Below, one piece after another: positions 1-9,117 of a stretch of 48,998 bases of DNA. Below the pieces are notes generated by a model. The model was not told the origin of the DNA. It made no database searches and saw only the letters and a program-made list of their open reading frames with translations. Positions within the stretch are counted from its first letter, which is position 1. Every line of letters begins with the position of its first letter. A program made the translations under genes and the position numbers. Source of the stretch: an uncultured Clostridia bacterium. Lineage in GTDB: Bacteria; Bacillota; Clostridia; UBA1381. The stretch covers positions 1 through 48,998 of the forward strand of contig CAJFVT010000192.1 of the NCBI GenBank assembly GCA_904420525.1, given 5' to 3'.

Positions 1-22
1 AAAAAGAGAAATGAGGAGTCAT

Positions 23-697
23 ATGGTACATATAGGCAACGATTGGGATGAACTGCTGAAGGACGAATTCAGCAAGGATTACTATAAAAAGCTCAGAGAT
101 TTTCTGGCGGAGGAATATAAAACACATATTATCCATCCGGATATGTACGATATTTTTAATGCGCTTAAATGGACTTCCTATAAGGACACGAAGGTTGTGA
201 TACTCGGTCAGGATCCGTACCATGAGCCAAATCAGGCACACGGTCTGTCATTTTCGGTAAAAAAGGGTGTTAAGATCCCGCCGTCTCTCGTAAATATATA
301 TAAGGAGCTTAACAGTGAATTGGGCTGCTATATCCCCAATAACGGTTATTTGGAGAAATGGGCGAGACAGGGGGTCATGCTCCTTAACTCGTCGCTTACA
401 GTACGTGACGGGCTTGCAAATTCACATAGGAACAAGGGATGGGAGCAGTTTACTGACAGGGTGATAGAGCTGCTAAATGACAGGAGCGAGCCGGTAATAT
501 TTATGTTGTGGGGCAATAATGCGAAGGAAAAGATGAGAGTGATAACGAACCCTCAGCATGTTATATTAACAGCTGCGCATCCCAGCCCGCTTTCCGCGGG
601 CAGAGGTTTTTTTGGATGCGGACATTTTAAGCTTGCAAATAAGATACTTGAGCGCGAGGGGCGAGGAGCGATAGATTGGCAGATAGAGAATATATGA
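23..697 (+). CDS. ung: Uracil-DNA glycosylase (family 1)
   Basis: Removes uracil from DNA as the first step of base excision repair. The water-activating motif GQDPYH lies at residues 62-67 and the DNA-minor-groove motif HPSPLS at 186-191, followed by the [10 protein letters not shown] stretch typical of the family. Length 224 residues is normal for family 1. An ATG at 11 is in frame, but GAGGAG at 13-18 reads as the ribosome binding site of the ATG at 23, so the shorter start is preferred. The stop overlaps the next start as ATGA, so ung and coaE are probably translationally coupled. Identification is secure; only the exact start is open. Confidence 0.96.
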   Translation: MVHIGNDWDELLKDEFSKDYYKKLRDFLAEEYKTHIIHPDMYDIFNALKWTSYKDTKVVILGQDPYHEPNQAHGLSFSVKKGVKIPPSLVNIYKELNSELGCYIPNNGYLEKWARQGVMLLNSSLTVRDGLANSHRNKGWEQFTDRVIELLNDRSEPVIFMLWGNNAKEKMRVITNPQHVILTAAHPSPLSAGRGFFGCGHFKLANKILEREGRGAIDWQIENI

Positions 698-1308
698 ATA
701 AATATATATTTGCAATAACAGGCGGCAGCGGAGCCGGGAAATCGACCGTCAGCAACGGATTCAGACGGCTTGGTGTATATGTATCGGACGCGGACAAGGC
801 AGCGAGAGCGGTAACGGTGAAGGGCAGCAAATGCCTTGACGAGCTGCGCTTCTGGTTCGGAGAACAGATAATAAACCGTGACGGGAGCCTTGACCGCGCA
901 GCGCTTGCGGCTATAGCGTTCTCGGATGCTGAAAGTCTTAGGCGATTGAATGAAATAACACATAAATATATATTTGAGTACATCAAGGAGGAGCTGAACG
1001 GCGCGGAAGCCGGTATATGCGCTATAGACGGCGCTGTGATCATAGGCAGTCCTGTAATGAGCATATGCAGTAAGGTGGTTGCAGTAACCGCCGGCAGGGA
1101 TATAAGGATCGAGAGGATAAAAAAACGTGACGGGATATCGCAGCAGCTTGCGGAGAAAAGAATAAATTCTCAAAAGGACGATAGATTCTACATGGATCAT
1201 GCTGATTATATTATAGAGAACAATAATGACGAGAATAGATTGGGAGAGCAAATTGAGTTCATCTACAACAAAATCAAGACTGAGGCAGAGGCAGTATCAG
1301 CGGATTAA
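694..1308 (+). CDS. coaE: Dephospho-CoA kinase
   Basis: Phosphorylates the 3'-hydroxyl of dephospho-CoA, the last step of coenzyme A synthesis, in the cytoplasm. The P-loop GGSGAGKS is at residues 10-17 and is followed by a DADKAAR segment typical of CoaE. Length 204 residues fits the family. An upstream ATG at 676 is in frame, but the ATG at 694 overlaps the ung stop (ATGA) and places the P-loop at the usual distance from the N-terminus, so 694 is chosen. The 3' end overlaps the next gene by up to 83 bases in another frame. Confidence 0.93.
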   Translation: MNKYIFAITGGSGAGKSTVSNGFRRLGVYVSDADKAARAVTVKGSKCLDELRFWFGEQIINRDGSLDRAALAAIAFSDAESLRRLNEITHKYIFEYIKEELNGAEAGICAIDGAVIIGSPVMSICSKVVAVTAGRDIRIERIKKRDGISQQLAEKRINSQKDDRFYMDHADYIIENNNDENRLGEQIEFIYNKIKTEAEAVSAD

Positions 1309-1894
1309 GACACGCAGAAAGAGGGCCAGACGCCGCGCCGCGCTTTTTTTCTGTGCTTTGATCATGCTTTGTCTTACTGTAATAGGCATAAAGAGCGGCT
1401 TGGAAATGAGCAGGAGCATAAAGTATCCTGTCGAATACAGCGGCTATATAACAAAATATGCGCGTGAAAACGACTTGGATCCGTATCTTGTTATTTCCGT
1501 TATTAAACAGGAGAGTAATTTTGTGCCTGACGCACGCTCGCCGTATGCCGGAGGGCTTATGCAGCTTACTGAGGAAACAGCACACGAATATGCTGCAAAA
1601 ATGGGGTTGGAAAATTACGATTATATGGAGCCTGAAACGAACATACAGATCGGCTGCTATGTGCTGAGATGCCTTATCGACAAATATGAAATAGTTGACA
1701 CAGCGCTAGCAGCATACAATGCCGGTATGGGTAACGTTGATAAATGGCTGGCTGATCCGGAATACAGCTCGGACGGTGAGACACTTGACCATATACCGTT
1801 CCCGGAAACACGTCATTACGTGAGTAAAATAAATAATTATATGATTGAATATAAAGAAAATGTTTCGCTGCTGAGCGATGGATCTATGCAATAG
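1226..1894 (+). CDS. Membrane-anchored lytic transglycosylase (SLT domain)
   Basis: Probably cleaves peptidoglycan glycan strands outside the membrane. A strongly basic N-terminus (many Arg/Lys, residues 18-38) precedes one transmembrane helix (about 39-56), then a goose-lysozyme-like SLT domain: catalytic Glu in KQESNF (Glu96), GLMQL (110-114) and AYNAGMGNV (about 163-171). These are the SLT signature positions. It overlaps coaE by 83 bases if it starts at ATG 1226. A TTG at 1253, in frame and preceded by GGGAG at 1242-1246, has the better ribosome binding site and may be the true start. No partner shows its exact role; growth and spore wall remodelling are both possible. Confidence 0.88.
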   Translation: MTRIDWESKLSSSTTKSRLRQRQYQRIKTRRKRARRRAALFFCALIMLCLTVIGIKSGLEMSRSIKYPVEYSGYITKYARENDLDPYLVISVIKQESNFVPDARSPYAGGLMQLTEETAHEYAAKMGLENYDYMEPETNIQIGCYVLRCLIDKYEIVDTALAAYNAGMGNVDKWLADPEYSSDGETLDHIPFPETRHYVSKINNYMIEYKENVSLLSDGSMQ

Positions 1895-1972
1895 AATGGT
1901 TTTGACCACGGCGGAACAGCCGTGTGAAATAAAGCGGGGAACCGCAAAAATACAACGAAAGGAATGAAAAAT

Positions 1973-2599
1973 ATGACTAGAGTAATCACTATAGGAAGGC
2001 AGTACGGTTCGGCAGGGCATGACATCGGCGAGATGGTAGCTAAAGCTCTTGGCTACAGGTTCTATGATAAGGAACTTGTAGAGATGGCGGCTAAAAAGAG
2101 CAATTTGTCTGAGGATGCTGTTAAGGAGATAGACGAAAAAGCGACTTCAAGCTTCCTGTATTCACTTGCAAGCGGAAATTACTCGCTGAGGGGCATGACG
2201 GGACCTCTTTATTATGAGATGCCGCTTAATGATAAGCTGTTTATCGCCCAGTCTGAGGTGATAAAGGATGTGGCAAGCAGAGAAAACTGCGTTATCGTAG
2301 GACGCTGCGCGGATTATGTGCTTGAAGATGTTAAAAATGTGGAGCTGCTGAATATATTCATTTATGCTGATCAGAGTTTTCGTATCAAACGCGTCAGAGA
2401 AGCGTTTGATCTGACCGAAAAGCAGGCAAAGGACAGGGTCGTGAAAACAGATAAGCAGCGTAAGGTATATTACGGCTACTATACGAACCGCGACTGGGGT
2501 GAAATGTCGAATTATGACATGTGTCTTAATACATGCTCTATAGGCATCGAGACTGCTGCTTCAATAATAATAAATTATATTAAGGAATTAAAAAAGTAA
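1973..2599 (+). CDS. Cytidylate kinase-like family protein
   Basis: Belongs to the cytidylate-kinase-like P-loop family common in Clostridia. It opens with MTRVITIGRQYGSAGHDIG, the characteristic N-terminus in which GRQYGSAG replaces a classical Walker A motif. The rest (DKELVEMAAKKS near the N-terminus, IVGRCADYVL in the middle) matches that family. Substrate is not known; it is distinct from the canonical Cmk. ATG 1964 directly abuts the AAAGGA at 1958-1963, which makes it a poor start; ATG 1973 leaves a normal spacer and is chosen. The stop is immediately followed by uppP, so the two are likely co-transcribed. Confidence 0.85.
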   Translation: MTRVITIGRQYGSAGHDIGEMVAKALGYRFYDKELVEMAAKKSNLSEDAVKEIDEKATSSFLYSLASGNYSLRGMTGPLYYEMPLNDKLFIAQSEVIKDVASRENCVIVGRCADYVLEDVKNVELLNIFIYADQSFRIKRVREAFDLTEKQAKDRVVKTDKQRKVYYGYYTNRDWGEMSNYDMCLNTCSIGIETAASIIINYIKELKK

Positions 2600-3424
2600 A
2601 TGGTATTTGAATTTGTTAAATCAATTATATTAGGTATAGTCGAGGGTATAACGGAATGGCTGCCGATAAGCTCGACAGGACATATGATATTAGTAAATGA
2701 GCTGATAGGGAACACTGATCCGGAAGCTTCATTCACGGCAACGGATCTGTATCTCTATGTGATCCAGCTTGGTGCGATACTTGCGGTTGTAACACTGTAT
2801 TTTCACAGACTAAATCCGTTTTCGCCTAAAAAGACAAAGGAGGAGAAAAAGGACACATGGCAGATGTGGTTTAAGGTGATAGCTGCATGTATACCCGCCG
2901 CGGTGATAGGTCTTATCCTGAACGATTTTATGGCGCATTTCGAGAACTGGGAGGTAGTTTCCGCAATGCTCATCGTTTACGGTATCGCATTTATAATAGT
3001 CGAGCGCATACATAAAAAGACGACTGTAACGAGCATAAGCGAGATGAGCTATAAAACAGCGATGCTGATAGGCGCGTTCCAGGTGCTTTCGATAGTGCCG
3101 GGCACCTCGCGTTCGGGCTCGACGATACTCGGCGGTATGATTGTTGGCTGTTCAAGGAGCGTTGCCGCAGAGTTCTCGTTCTTCCTTGCGATACCTGTAA
3201 TGTTTGGAGTGAGTCTTTTAAAGATAGTCACAGCAGGACTCGATATGACAGGGAGCCAGCTGGCCGTATTACTGACCGGAATGGCGGTGGCATATATCGT
3301 GTCGCTTGCAGCCATCAAGTTCCTTATGAACTATGTGAGAAAGCACAGCTTTACGTCATTCGGCTGGTACAGAATAATTTTAGGTATCGTGGTCATAGCC
3401 TTTTTCCTTATAACAGGTATTTGA
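2600..3424 (+). CDS. uppP: Undecaprenyl-diphosphatase (BacA type)
   Basis: Integral membrane phosphatase that recycles undecaprenyl diphosphate to the monophosphate carrier used for peptidoglycan and other wall polymers. Both signature regions are present: [15 protein letters not shown] (residues 15-29) and PGTSRSGST (167-175), with multiple hydrophobic helices between and after. Length 274 residues is typical. The ATG follows the stop of the preceding kinase-like gene without a gap; the nearest purine-rich stretch, AAGGA at 2582-2586, is rather far, so translational coupling is likely. Loss of this enzyme is known to increase bacitracin sensitivity in other bacteria. Confidence 0.96.
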   Translation: MVFEFVKSIILGIVEGITEWLPISSTGHMILVNELIGNTDPEASFTATDLYLYVIQLGAILAVVTLYFHRLNPFSPKKTKEEKKDTWQMWFKVIAACIPAAVIGLILNDFMAHFENWEVVSAMLIVYGIAFIIVERIHKKTTVTSISEMSYKTAMLIGAFQVLSIVPGTSRSGSTILGGMIVGCSRSVAAEFSFFLAIPVMFGVSLLKIVTAGLDMTGSQLAVLLTGMAVAYIVSLAAIKFLMNYVRKHSFTSFGWYRIILGIVVIAFFLITGI

Positions 3425-3484
3425 TTGGATCTGCCCAATGAACAGAATATGTTTTTTCAATAAAACCGAAATAATATTTTAAGG

Positions 3485-3523
3485 TATGGAATAGCGTTTA
3501 AGGCTATTCCATATTGCTTTTTT
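3485..3523 (+). terminator. Intrinsic terminator after uppP
   Basis: An 11-bp perfect stem, TATGGAATAGC (3485-3495) with GCTATTCCATA (3503-3513), a 7-base loop and a downstream T-rich tract ending in six T. It closes the ung-uppP gene group. Confidence 0.85.
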
Positions 3524-3564
3524 CTTGAAATTATAGACGGCTTTAAAGAAAGGAAGAAAGTACG

Positions 3565-3627
3565 ATGCCATCGTTGAAAACTATAGACAACGGAAAAGTA
3601 TTCGATTGGGTGTTTATGATACCATAA
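3565..3627 (+). pseudogene. Remnant of a class I SAM methyltransferase gene (N-terminus only)
   Basis: A 20-codon ORF beginning MPSLKTIDNGKVFDW, with AAAGGA (3549-3554) upstream. From memory, this is the N-terminal signature of a class I SAM-dependent methyltransferase family widespread in Clostridia, where it normally continues with G-[KR]-x-S-x-D-Y-A-K-Y-R-D. Here the match stops after the Trp codon and the frame ends at TAA five codons later. No later methyltransferase motif is visible before the next promoter at 3643. I read it as the leftover 5' end of a deleted gene; a coincidental short ORF is the alternative. Confidence 0.45.
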
Positions 3628-3642
3628 GTTTTATTAATTTAC

Positions 3643-3671
3643 TTGACATAGCGGTTAAACTATGATAAAAT
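3643..3671 (+). promoter_or_regulatory. SigA-type promoter of the stalk-domain gene
   Basis: TTGACA at 3643-3648, a 17-base spacer and TAAAAT at 3666-3671 with an extended -10 TG at 3663-3664. It lies 36 bases upstream of the start at 3707, just downstream of the methyltransferase remnant. Confidence 0.75.
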
Positions 3672-3706
3672 TAGTATGATAATTTTTTATAAGACAGGTG
3701 ATAAAT

Positions 3707-4135
3707 ATGAAAAAGATCATATCATGCGTCATAGCGGCTGCGGCTGTTTGCTGTACAAGCGCCGCTCTTGCAGATACACCTAAGGTGTTCCTTAACGGCA
3801 CAGAAATGACCTTTGACACAGCGCCTTACATATCCGACGACAGGACAATGGTTCCGTTCAGGGCTGTATTTGAGGCTGTCGGAGCGGATGTTATATGGGA
3901 TGAGGAAACACAGACGGTCATTGCTGTCAAGCAGGATGGAGCAGAAGCAACGAGTGTGACACTGCAGGTAGGAAAAACAGAAGCATTTGTGAACGAGGAA
4001 AAAGTAACGCTTGACAAGGCGGCAGAGATAACGAATGATCTGACATTTGTTCCGCTGCGTTTCGTTATGGAATCGCTCGGCGCGGAAGTGGAATGGGATC
4101 AGGCTGAGTATTCGGTTATAATTACTGCGGAATAA
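3707..4135 (+). CDS. Secreted copper amine oxidase N-terminal (stalk) domain protein
   Basis: A small exported protein of 142 residues: a signal peptide (MKKII, hydrophobic core, cleavage probably after SAALA near residue 22), then a single complete stalk domain. The domain's repeated landmarks are visible: PKVFLNG, a first VPFRAVFEAVGADVIWD and a second VPLRFVMESLGAEVEWD. In Firmicutes this domain decorates many secreted or wall proteins; despite its name it carries no oxidase activity. A GTG at 3698 lies inside the AGGTGA ribosome binding site (3696-3701), so ATG 3707 is the start. It has its own promoter and terminator and is likely monocistronic. Confidence 0.88.
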   Translation: MKKIISCVIAAAAVCCTSAALADTPKVFLNGTEMTFDTAPYISDDRTMVPFRAVFEAVGADVIWDEETQTVIAVKQDGAEATSVTLQVGKTEAFVNEEKVTLDKAAEITNDLTFVPLRFVMESLGAEVEWDQAEYSVIITAE

Positions 4136-4140
4136 TATAG

Positions 4141-4187
4141 AAAGCGCCGGTGTATGTGCTTTACGGAGATTTGCAGCGGCGTTTTTT
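4141..4187 (+). terminator. Probable intrinsic terminator
   Basis: AAAGCGCCG (4141-4149) pairs with CGGCGTTTT (4177-4185), including one G:U pair, and runs into TTTTTT. The 27-base loop is long, so confidence is moderate. Confidence 0.5.
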
Positions 4188-4219
4188 GACGTTTTGATGC
4201 TGAGAGCATTCGGCCATTT

Positions 4220-4255
4220 ATTTAGGTGATTGTGAAACGGCCGTTTCGCAATTAT
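4220..4255. repeat. Intergenic inverted repeat, copy 1 (upstream of trpB)
   Basis: ATTGTGAAACGG (4229-4240) and CCGTTTCGCAAT (4241-4252) form a nearly perfect palindrome with one T:G mismatch. The sequence on its left, TTTAGGTGATTG, is shared with a second element at 40918-40957 between serC and serA. TATAAT at 4254-4259 follows directly, so the palindrome may overlap a promoter of trpB. Confidence 0.6.
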
Positions 4256-4289
4256 ATAATCATTTATTGATTTGGAGGTTAGTTTAGTT

Positions 4290-5507
4290 ATGAGATCAGA
4301 TAAGTTAGAGAAGACAGGCAGCAGAAAGGGAAGATACGGCGAATTCGGTGGTCAGTACGCATCGGAAACGCTTATGAACGCGCTTATAAAGCTTGAAGAA
4401 GCCTTTGAGTACTATAAAAATGATGAAGAGTTTTTAAGAGAACTGAATTACTATCATAAGCAGTATACAGGAAGACCTTCTGTTTTGTATTACGCGAAAA
4501 GAATGACTGAGGATCTGGGCGGAGCAAAGATATATCTTAAACGAGAGGATCTTAACCATACCGGTGCTCATAAGATCAATAATGTTATAGGACAATGCCT
4601 GCTTGCAAAACGAATGGGCAAAAAGAAGGTGATCGCGGAGACGGGCGCCGGACAGCATGGTGTGGCAACAGCCACGTTTGCGGCAGTCCTTGGACTGGAA
4701 TGTGACGTATATATGGGTATGGAGGATACAAAACGCCAGGCACTCAATGTTTTCAGAATGGAGCTTCTGGGCGCCAAGGTCCATGCGGTCACATCGGGTT
4801 CAGCAGTGCTTAAGGATGCGACAAATGAGGCTATGCGCCAATGGACGGCAAATGCTGAGGGTACGTTCTATGTACTCGGCTCCGCGGTGGGTCCGCATCC
4901 GTATCCTGAGATCGTGAAATATTTTCAGAGCATCATATCAAAGGAAACACGTTCACAGATAATGGAGATGGAGGGCAGACTCCCGGATGCTGTTATGGCA
5001 TGCGTGGGAGGCGGTTCAAACGCCATAGGAATGTTTGCAGATTTTATAGATGAGCCGGGAGTCAAGCTCTACGGTGCGGAGGCTGCGGGAGAAGGTGTAG
5101 ATACGGATAAAACAGCAGCAACGATCACATGCGGAAGTGTTGGAGTGCTGCACGGAATGAAATCTATGTTTCTTCAGGATGAGGGCGGAAATATACTTCC
5201 GGTATATTCGATCTCTGCGGGGCTTGATTATCCGGGGATAGGTCCGGAGCATGCTATGCTTGCAAAGACCGGAAGAGCAAGTTATTTTCCGATAACTGAT
5301 GCTGAGGCAGTTGATTCGTTCGTATATTTATCAAGGACTGAGGGTATAATCCCGGCAATAGAGTCGGCTCATGCGATCGCTCTTGCGCGCAAGCTGGCGC
5401 CCAAAATGGGTAAGGATGAGATATTAGTTGTATGCCTTTCGGGCAGAGGCGATAAGGATGTGTATTCTGTTGCAAAGTATCTCGGCCGCAGCATCGAGGA
5501 AGAATGA
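4290..5507 (+). CDS. trpB: Tryptophan synthase beta chain
   Basis: Pyridoxal-phosphate enzyme that joins indole and serine to make tryptophan. The PLP lysine is in [11 protein letters not shown] (Lys95) and the phosphate-binding GGGSNAIG motif lies in the middle of the protein. HTGAHKINN with this length (405 residues) marks the TrpB1 class, which normally works with TrpA, yet no trpA or other trp gene is in the window. An in-frame TTG at 4272 lies within the TTTGGAGG ribosome binding site (4271-4278), so ATG 4290 is chosen. It is followed by the DUF896 gene 23 bases on. It might salvage indole, or trpA may lie elsewhere. Confidence 0.95.
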   Translation: MRSDKLEKTGSRKGRYGEFGGQYASETLMNALIKLEEAFEYYKNDEEFLRELNYYHKQYTGRPSVLYYAKRMTEDLGGAKIYLKREDLNHTGAHKINNVIGQCLLAKRMGKKKVIAETGAGQHGVATATFAAVLGLECDVYMGMEDTKRQALNVFRMELLGAKVHAVTSGSAVLKDATNEAMRQWTANAEGTFYVLGSAVGPHPYPEIVKYFQSIISKETRSQIMEMEGRLPDAVMACVGGGSNAIGMFADFIDEPGVKLYGAEAAGEGVDTDKTAATITCGSVGVLHGMKSMFLQDEGGNILPVYSISAGLDYPGIGPEHAMLAKTGRASYFPITDAEAVDSFVYLSRTEGIIPAIESAHAIALARKLAPKMGKDEILVVCLSGRGDKDVYSVAKYLGRSIEEE

Positions 5508-5530
5508 TAAAAGTAAGAGGAGGTTTAGAG

Positions 5531-5719
5531 TTGGACAGTAAAAAGATCGAACGTATAAACTATCTTGCGAGGAAGTCCAAAGCCTCGTCGCTTACAGATG
5601 AGGAGAAAGCTGAGCAGGCAGAGCTGAGACTGGAATATCTTGCGGCCGTGCGCCGTAATTTTAGGGCACAGCTTGATTCTATACGTTACGCTGAGGACTC
5701 TGTAAAACCATTGAATTAA
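5531..5719 (+). CDS. DUF896 (YnzC family) small protein
   Basis: A 62-residue cytoplasmic protein beginning MDSKKIERINYLARKSKA, then LTDEEKAEQAELRLEYL and RRNFRAQLDSI, which are the recognised landmarks of the DUF896/YnzC family of short helical proteins. Function is unknown. It starts at TTG 5531, which sits 7 bases after AGAGGAGG (5516-5523); an ATG at 5504 overlapping the trpB stop has no comparable ribosome binding site. The trpB linkage suggests co-transcription but not a shared role. Confidence 0.88.
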   Translation: MDSKKIERINYLARKSKASSLTDEEKAEQAELRLEYLAAVRRNFRAQLDSIRYAEDSVKPLN

Positions 5720-5780
5720 ATAAATATACCGGCGGTCTATAAATCGGGCTGCCTCAATAATAAGAAAAGGGGTAAGGTTA

Positions 5781-6788
5781 ATGGCATTAGTTATTCCGGA
5801 GGGCTATAGTTCGGCGCTTGACGGCAGAACTACCGAAACAGCAATAAAATTCATTAAGGATACGTTCCAGAAGGATCTTATAAAAGCGATGAATCTTCAG
5901 AGAGTTTCAGCTCCGCTTTTTGTAAGACCGGAAACTGGGCTTAATGATAATCTCAACGGAGTTGAACGTCCTGTTTCTTTTGATGCGCCGTGTATAGGCG
6001 GAGCAACATTGGAGATAGTTCATTCTTTGGCTAAATGGAAACGTCTGACACTGGGCAGATACGGTTTTGAGCCGGGCGAGGGCTTATATACAGACATGAA
6101 TGCTATACGCCGTGATGAAGAGGTGGATAATCTTCACTCAATGTATGTTGATCAGTGGGACTGGGAAGCGGTAATAGAAAAGAAGGACCGTGAGCTGTCA
6201 ACACTTAAGAAGACTGTAAAAAAGATATATGCGGCAATGAAGGATACGCAGAGACAGGTTTGCGAGAAATTCTGCGGTATTGAGGATAACTTTGCCGATG
6301 AGATCGTGTTTGTCACGACACAGGAGCTTGAGGATATGTATCCTGAGGACGAGCCTAAGGAGCGTGAGAACAAGTTCCTTCGCAAACATGGCGCTGCATG
6401 CATCATGCAGATCGGAAAGGTCCTGGAATCCGGGATCCGTCATGACGGACGCGCTCCGGACTATGATGACTGGGAGCTTAATGCAGATATTGTTGTATAC
6501 TATCCTCTGCTTGACTGTGCCTTTGAGCTTTCAAGCATGGGTATAAGAGTAGATGAGAATTCGCTCGTATCACAGGTAGAGGAGGCTGACTGCCTTGAGA
6601 GATTGGAAATGGATTTCCACAAGATGATACTTGAGAAAAAGCTTCCGTATACGATAGGCGGAGGTATAGGTCAGTCGAGACTTTGCATGTTCATGCTGGG
6701 CAAGGCTCATATAGGTGAGGTACAGCAGTCTGTTTGGCCAAATGATATGATAAAAAAATGCAGGGAAGCCGGCATTAACATTATGTAA
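5781..6788 (+). CDS. asnA: Aspartate--ammonia ligase
   Basis: Makes asparagine from aspartate, ammonia and ATP; ammonia-dependent, structurally related to class II aminoacyl-tRNA synthetases. The N-terminal [23 protein letters not shown]-like region (residues 42-64), the VDQWDWE segment and the C-terminal [12 protein letters not shown] motif are characteristic. Length 335 residues fits AsnA. The AAAAGGGG upstream supports ATG 5781. It is followed by asnS 25 bases later, so synthesis of asparagine and its charging to tRNA are probably co-transcribed. Confidence 0.96.
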   Translation: MALVIPEGYSSALDGRTTETAIKFIKDTFQKDLIKAMNLQRVSAPLFVRPETGLNDNLNGVERPVSFDAPCIGGATLEIVHSLAKWKRLTLGRYGFEPGEGLYTDMNAIRRDEEVDNLHSMYVDQWDWEAVIEKKDRELSTLKKTVKKIYAAMKDTQRQVCEKFCGIEDNFADEIVFVTTQELEDMYPEDEPKERENKFLRKHGAACIMQIGKVLESGIRHDGRAPDYDDWELNADIVVYYPLLDCAFELSSMGIRVDENSLVSQVEEADCLERLEMDFHKMILEKKLPYTIGGGIGQSRLCMFMLGKAHIGEVQQSVWPNDMIKKCREAGINIM

Positions 6789-6813
6789 CAAAAATATCCG
6801 AAAGGAAATGCAG

Positions 6814-8202
6814 ATGAAAACAGTTGTTAAAGACATATACCGCAGCATGGATAGCTACGGTGATAAGGAAGTTACGATCTCAGGTTGGGTGCGGACTATA
6901 CGCGCTTCAAAAAACTTTGGATTTATAGAGCTGAATGACGGAAGCTTTTTTTCCGGCATCCAGATCGTTATAGAGGCTGAAAAGCTGGATAATTATACTG
7001 AGATAACAAAATTGAATGTCGGTGCGGCGATAACGGTCACCGGCAGAGTTGAGCTTACTCCCGGAGCTAAGCAGCCCATGGAGATAAAAGCGGAGCATGT
7101 AATTGTAGATGGCGAGTCAACGCCTGATTATCCGCTGCAGAAAAAGAGACACTCATTTGAATATCTTCGCACTGTAGCGCATTTGAGACCGCGCACGAAC
7201 ACTTTTTCGGCAGTGTTCAGAGTAAGATCTATGATAGCGTATGCGATCCATAAATTTTTCCAGGAGCGTGGCTTTGTGTATGTGCATACTCCGATCATAA
7301 CAGGAAGTGACTGTGAGGGAGCAGGAGAGATGTTCAGAGTGACCACGCTGGATATGAATGATCTGCCGATGAAGGACGGAGAAGTGGATTATTCACGGGA
7401 TTTCTTTGGCAAAACCACAAATCTTACAGTAAGCGGACAGCTCAATGTAGAGACCTATTGTATGGCATTCCGTAATGTATACACATTCGGACCGACGTTT
7501 AGGGCTGAGAATTCAAATACGACGCGTCATGCTGCGGAGTTCTGGATGATAGAGCCGGAGATAGCATTTGCCGACCTTAATGACGATATGCAGCTGGCAG
7601 AGGATATGCTTAAGTATATAATCAGCTATTGTCTTGAAAACGCTCCGGAGGAAATGGAGTTTTTTAACAAGTTTGTAGATAAGGGACTGCTTGAAAGACT
7701 TAATAACGTGGTGTCAAATGAGTTTGCGCGTATAACGTATACGGAAGCGATCGAGATACTTAGCAAGAACAATGATAAATTCAGCTATAAAGCTGAATGG
7801 GGAAGCGATCTTCAGACGGAGCATGAGCGTTATCTGACGGAGACAGTATTCAAGCGCCCTGTTATGGTAACTGACTATCCTAAGGAGATAAAGGCTTTCT
7901 ATATGAAGCTCAATGACGATAAAAAGACGGTTGCGGCAGTTGACGTGCTGGTACCCGGTATAGGCGAGATAATCGGCGGCAGCCAGCGCGAGGAGAACTA
8001 TGATGTGCTTGTTTCGCGAATGAATGAGCTGGGACTCGATCCAAAGGATTACGATTGGTATCTTGATCTGCGTAAATACGGCACAAATAAGCATGCCGGC
8101 TTTGGTCTGGGCTTTGAAAGAGCTGTCATGTATATCACAGGAATGCAGAACATACGTGACGTACTGCCGTTCCCGCGTACTGTAGGAACAGCTGATTTCT
8201 GA
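6814..8202 (+). CDS. asnS: Asparagine--tRNA ligase
   Basis: Class II aminoacyl-tRNA synthetase that charges tRNA-Asn. An N-terminal OB-fold anticodon-binding domain (about residues 15-105: [22 protein letters not shown]) is followed by the catalytic core with [21 protein letters not shown] (motif 2) and the C-terminal [15 protein letters not shown] (motif 3). Length 462 residues is normal. ATG 6808 abuts the AAAGGA at 6801-6806; ATG 6814 gives a 7-base spacer and is preferred. Having AsnS means tRNA-Asn need not be made by the amidation route. Confidence 0.97.
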   Translation: MKTVVKDIYRSMDSYGDKEVTISGWVRTIRASKNFGFIELNDGSFFSGIQIVIEAEKLDNYTEITKLNVGAAITVTGRVELTPGAKQPMEIKAEHVIVDGESTPDYPLQKKRHSFEYLRTVAHLRPRTNTFSAVFRVRSMIAYAIHKFFQERGFVYVHTPIITGSDCEGAGEMFRVTTLDMNDLPMKDGEVDYSRDFFGKTTNLTVSGQLNVETYCMAFRNVYTFGPTFRAENSNTTRHAAEFWMIEPEIAFADLNDDMQLAEDMLKYIISYCLENAPEEMEFFNKFVDKGLLERLNNVVSNEFARITYTEAIEILSKNNDKFSYKAEWGSDLQTEHERYLTETVFKRPVMVTDYPKEIKAFYMKLNDDKKTVAAVDVLVPGIGEIIGGSQREENYDVLVSRMNELGLDPKDYDWYLDLRKYGTNKHAGFGLGFERAVMYITGMQNIRDVLPFPRTVGTADF

Positions 8203-8222
8203 TCCCGAAAGGAAGTAGAGCT

Positions 8223-9044
8223 ATGAAATTTATATGGGTCATACTGCTGTGTGCCGCGCTGTTTTTTGTATATCGTTACAGCCTTCTGCTTGGAATAATA
8301 CTTTCAGTCGTATTGGTGCTTTATGGGATATATCATTATCTCCCGCAGATCTACCGGTATAAGGGCAGAGTATATTTTAATGAAGGGAATTATGCGGCAG
8401 CGAAGCGTATGTTTAAAAAGGCTGTCGATACAGGACATGCTAAGGGCGATATACGGATGGAATATTCGTATATACTGCTCAGAACAGGCGATATTGAGGA
8501 AGCAGAGCAGATCGTAAATAACATGCTGTGCTATAAGATAAAGCCGGAGTACAGGGGGCGTGCGATCATACAGCGCTGTATGTGCTATTATAAGCGCGGT
8601 AATATTGATGAGGCTATAGAGGATGGTATGGAGCTGTTCAATGAAGGCTACAGAAGTATCATGCTCTATGGTATGCTTGGATTTTTTAAGATACTAAAGG
8701 ATCCCATGAGTCAGGAGACCTTCGATTTCTGTATGGAAGCATATGATTATGCCGATGACGACAGGGATATATGCGACAATTTGCTTATATGCTATTATAA
8801 CCGCGGAGAGTATGAGAAGGCAAAAGAGATATCAGACCAAATTCTTGAAAAAAGCCCGAAATTTGTCGAAGCATGGTATCATGGCGCACAGATAGATTAT
8901 AAGCTTGGAAATTACGCGGAAGCGCTTGAAAAGCTTGAGAAGATAGGTGAGTGCCACCGCTCGTTCATGACAACGATCCCGGAAAAGGATGTCGAGGCTT
9001 TAACAGAAGAAGTGAAGAAAAAGCTTTCCGATACTGATAAATAA
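8223..9044 (+). CDS. Membrane-anchored tetratricopeptide repeat protein
   Basis: Two short hydrophobic segments (about residues 2-20 and 22-42) anchor the protein; the rest is cytoplasmic helical repeats. TPR-like units are visible: YKGRVYFNEGNYAAAKRMFKK, MEYSYILLRTGDIEEAEQ, CYYKRGNIDEAIED, CYYNRGEYEKAKEI and HGAQIDYKLGNYAEALEK. Such proteins act as scaffolds for protein complexes; no partner can be named. The gene begins 20 bases after asnS with AAAGGAAG as ribosome binding site and probably belongs to the same transcript. Confidence 0.85.
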   Translation: MKFIWVILLCAALFFVYRYSLLLGIILSVVLVLYGIYHYLPQIYRYKGRVYFNEGNYAAAKRMFKKAVDTGHAKGDIRMEYSYILLRTGDIEEAEQIVNNMLCYKIKPEYRGRAIIQRCMCYYKRGNIDEAIEDGMELFNEGYRSIMLYGMLGFFKILKDPMSQETFDFCMEAYDYADDDRDICDNLLICYYNRGEYEKAKEISDQILEKSPKFVEAWYHGAQIDYKLGNYAEALEKLEKIGECHRSFMTTIPEKDVEALTEEVKKKLSDTDK

Positions 9045-9051
9045 TTTTTGG

Positions 9052-9080
9052 ATACGGCTGCGATCTGATTGCAGCCGTAT
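9052..9080 (+). terminator. Hairpin after the TPR gene (weak terminator)
   Basis: ATACGGCTGC (9052-9061) pairs perfectly with GCAGCCGTAT (9071-9080) around a 9-base loop. No T run follows on the + strand, so it may be a weak or Rho-assisted terminator or an mRNA-end stabiliser. Confidence 0.4.
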
Positions 9081-9117
9081 AATTGTAAATACGAAGTTTC
9101 AGAGAGGGGCGGTTTGA

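Noticed and set aside
1907-1945. Two small hairpins before the cytidylate-kinase-like gene as a riboswitch or terminator
   Set aside because: CACGGC/GCCGTG and GCGG/CCGC are short stems without T run or conserved core; too little to call.
4229-4252. CcpA or LacI-family operator at the palindrome before trpB
   Set aside because: GAAACGGCCGTTTC is a good palindrome but does not fit the cre consensus spacing, and its flank recurs at 40918, which favours a repeat element.
7714-8094. 126-codon open frame antisense to asnS
   Set aside because: Typical shadow ORF: no ribosome binding site, composition dictated by the opposite strand's well-conserved gene.
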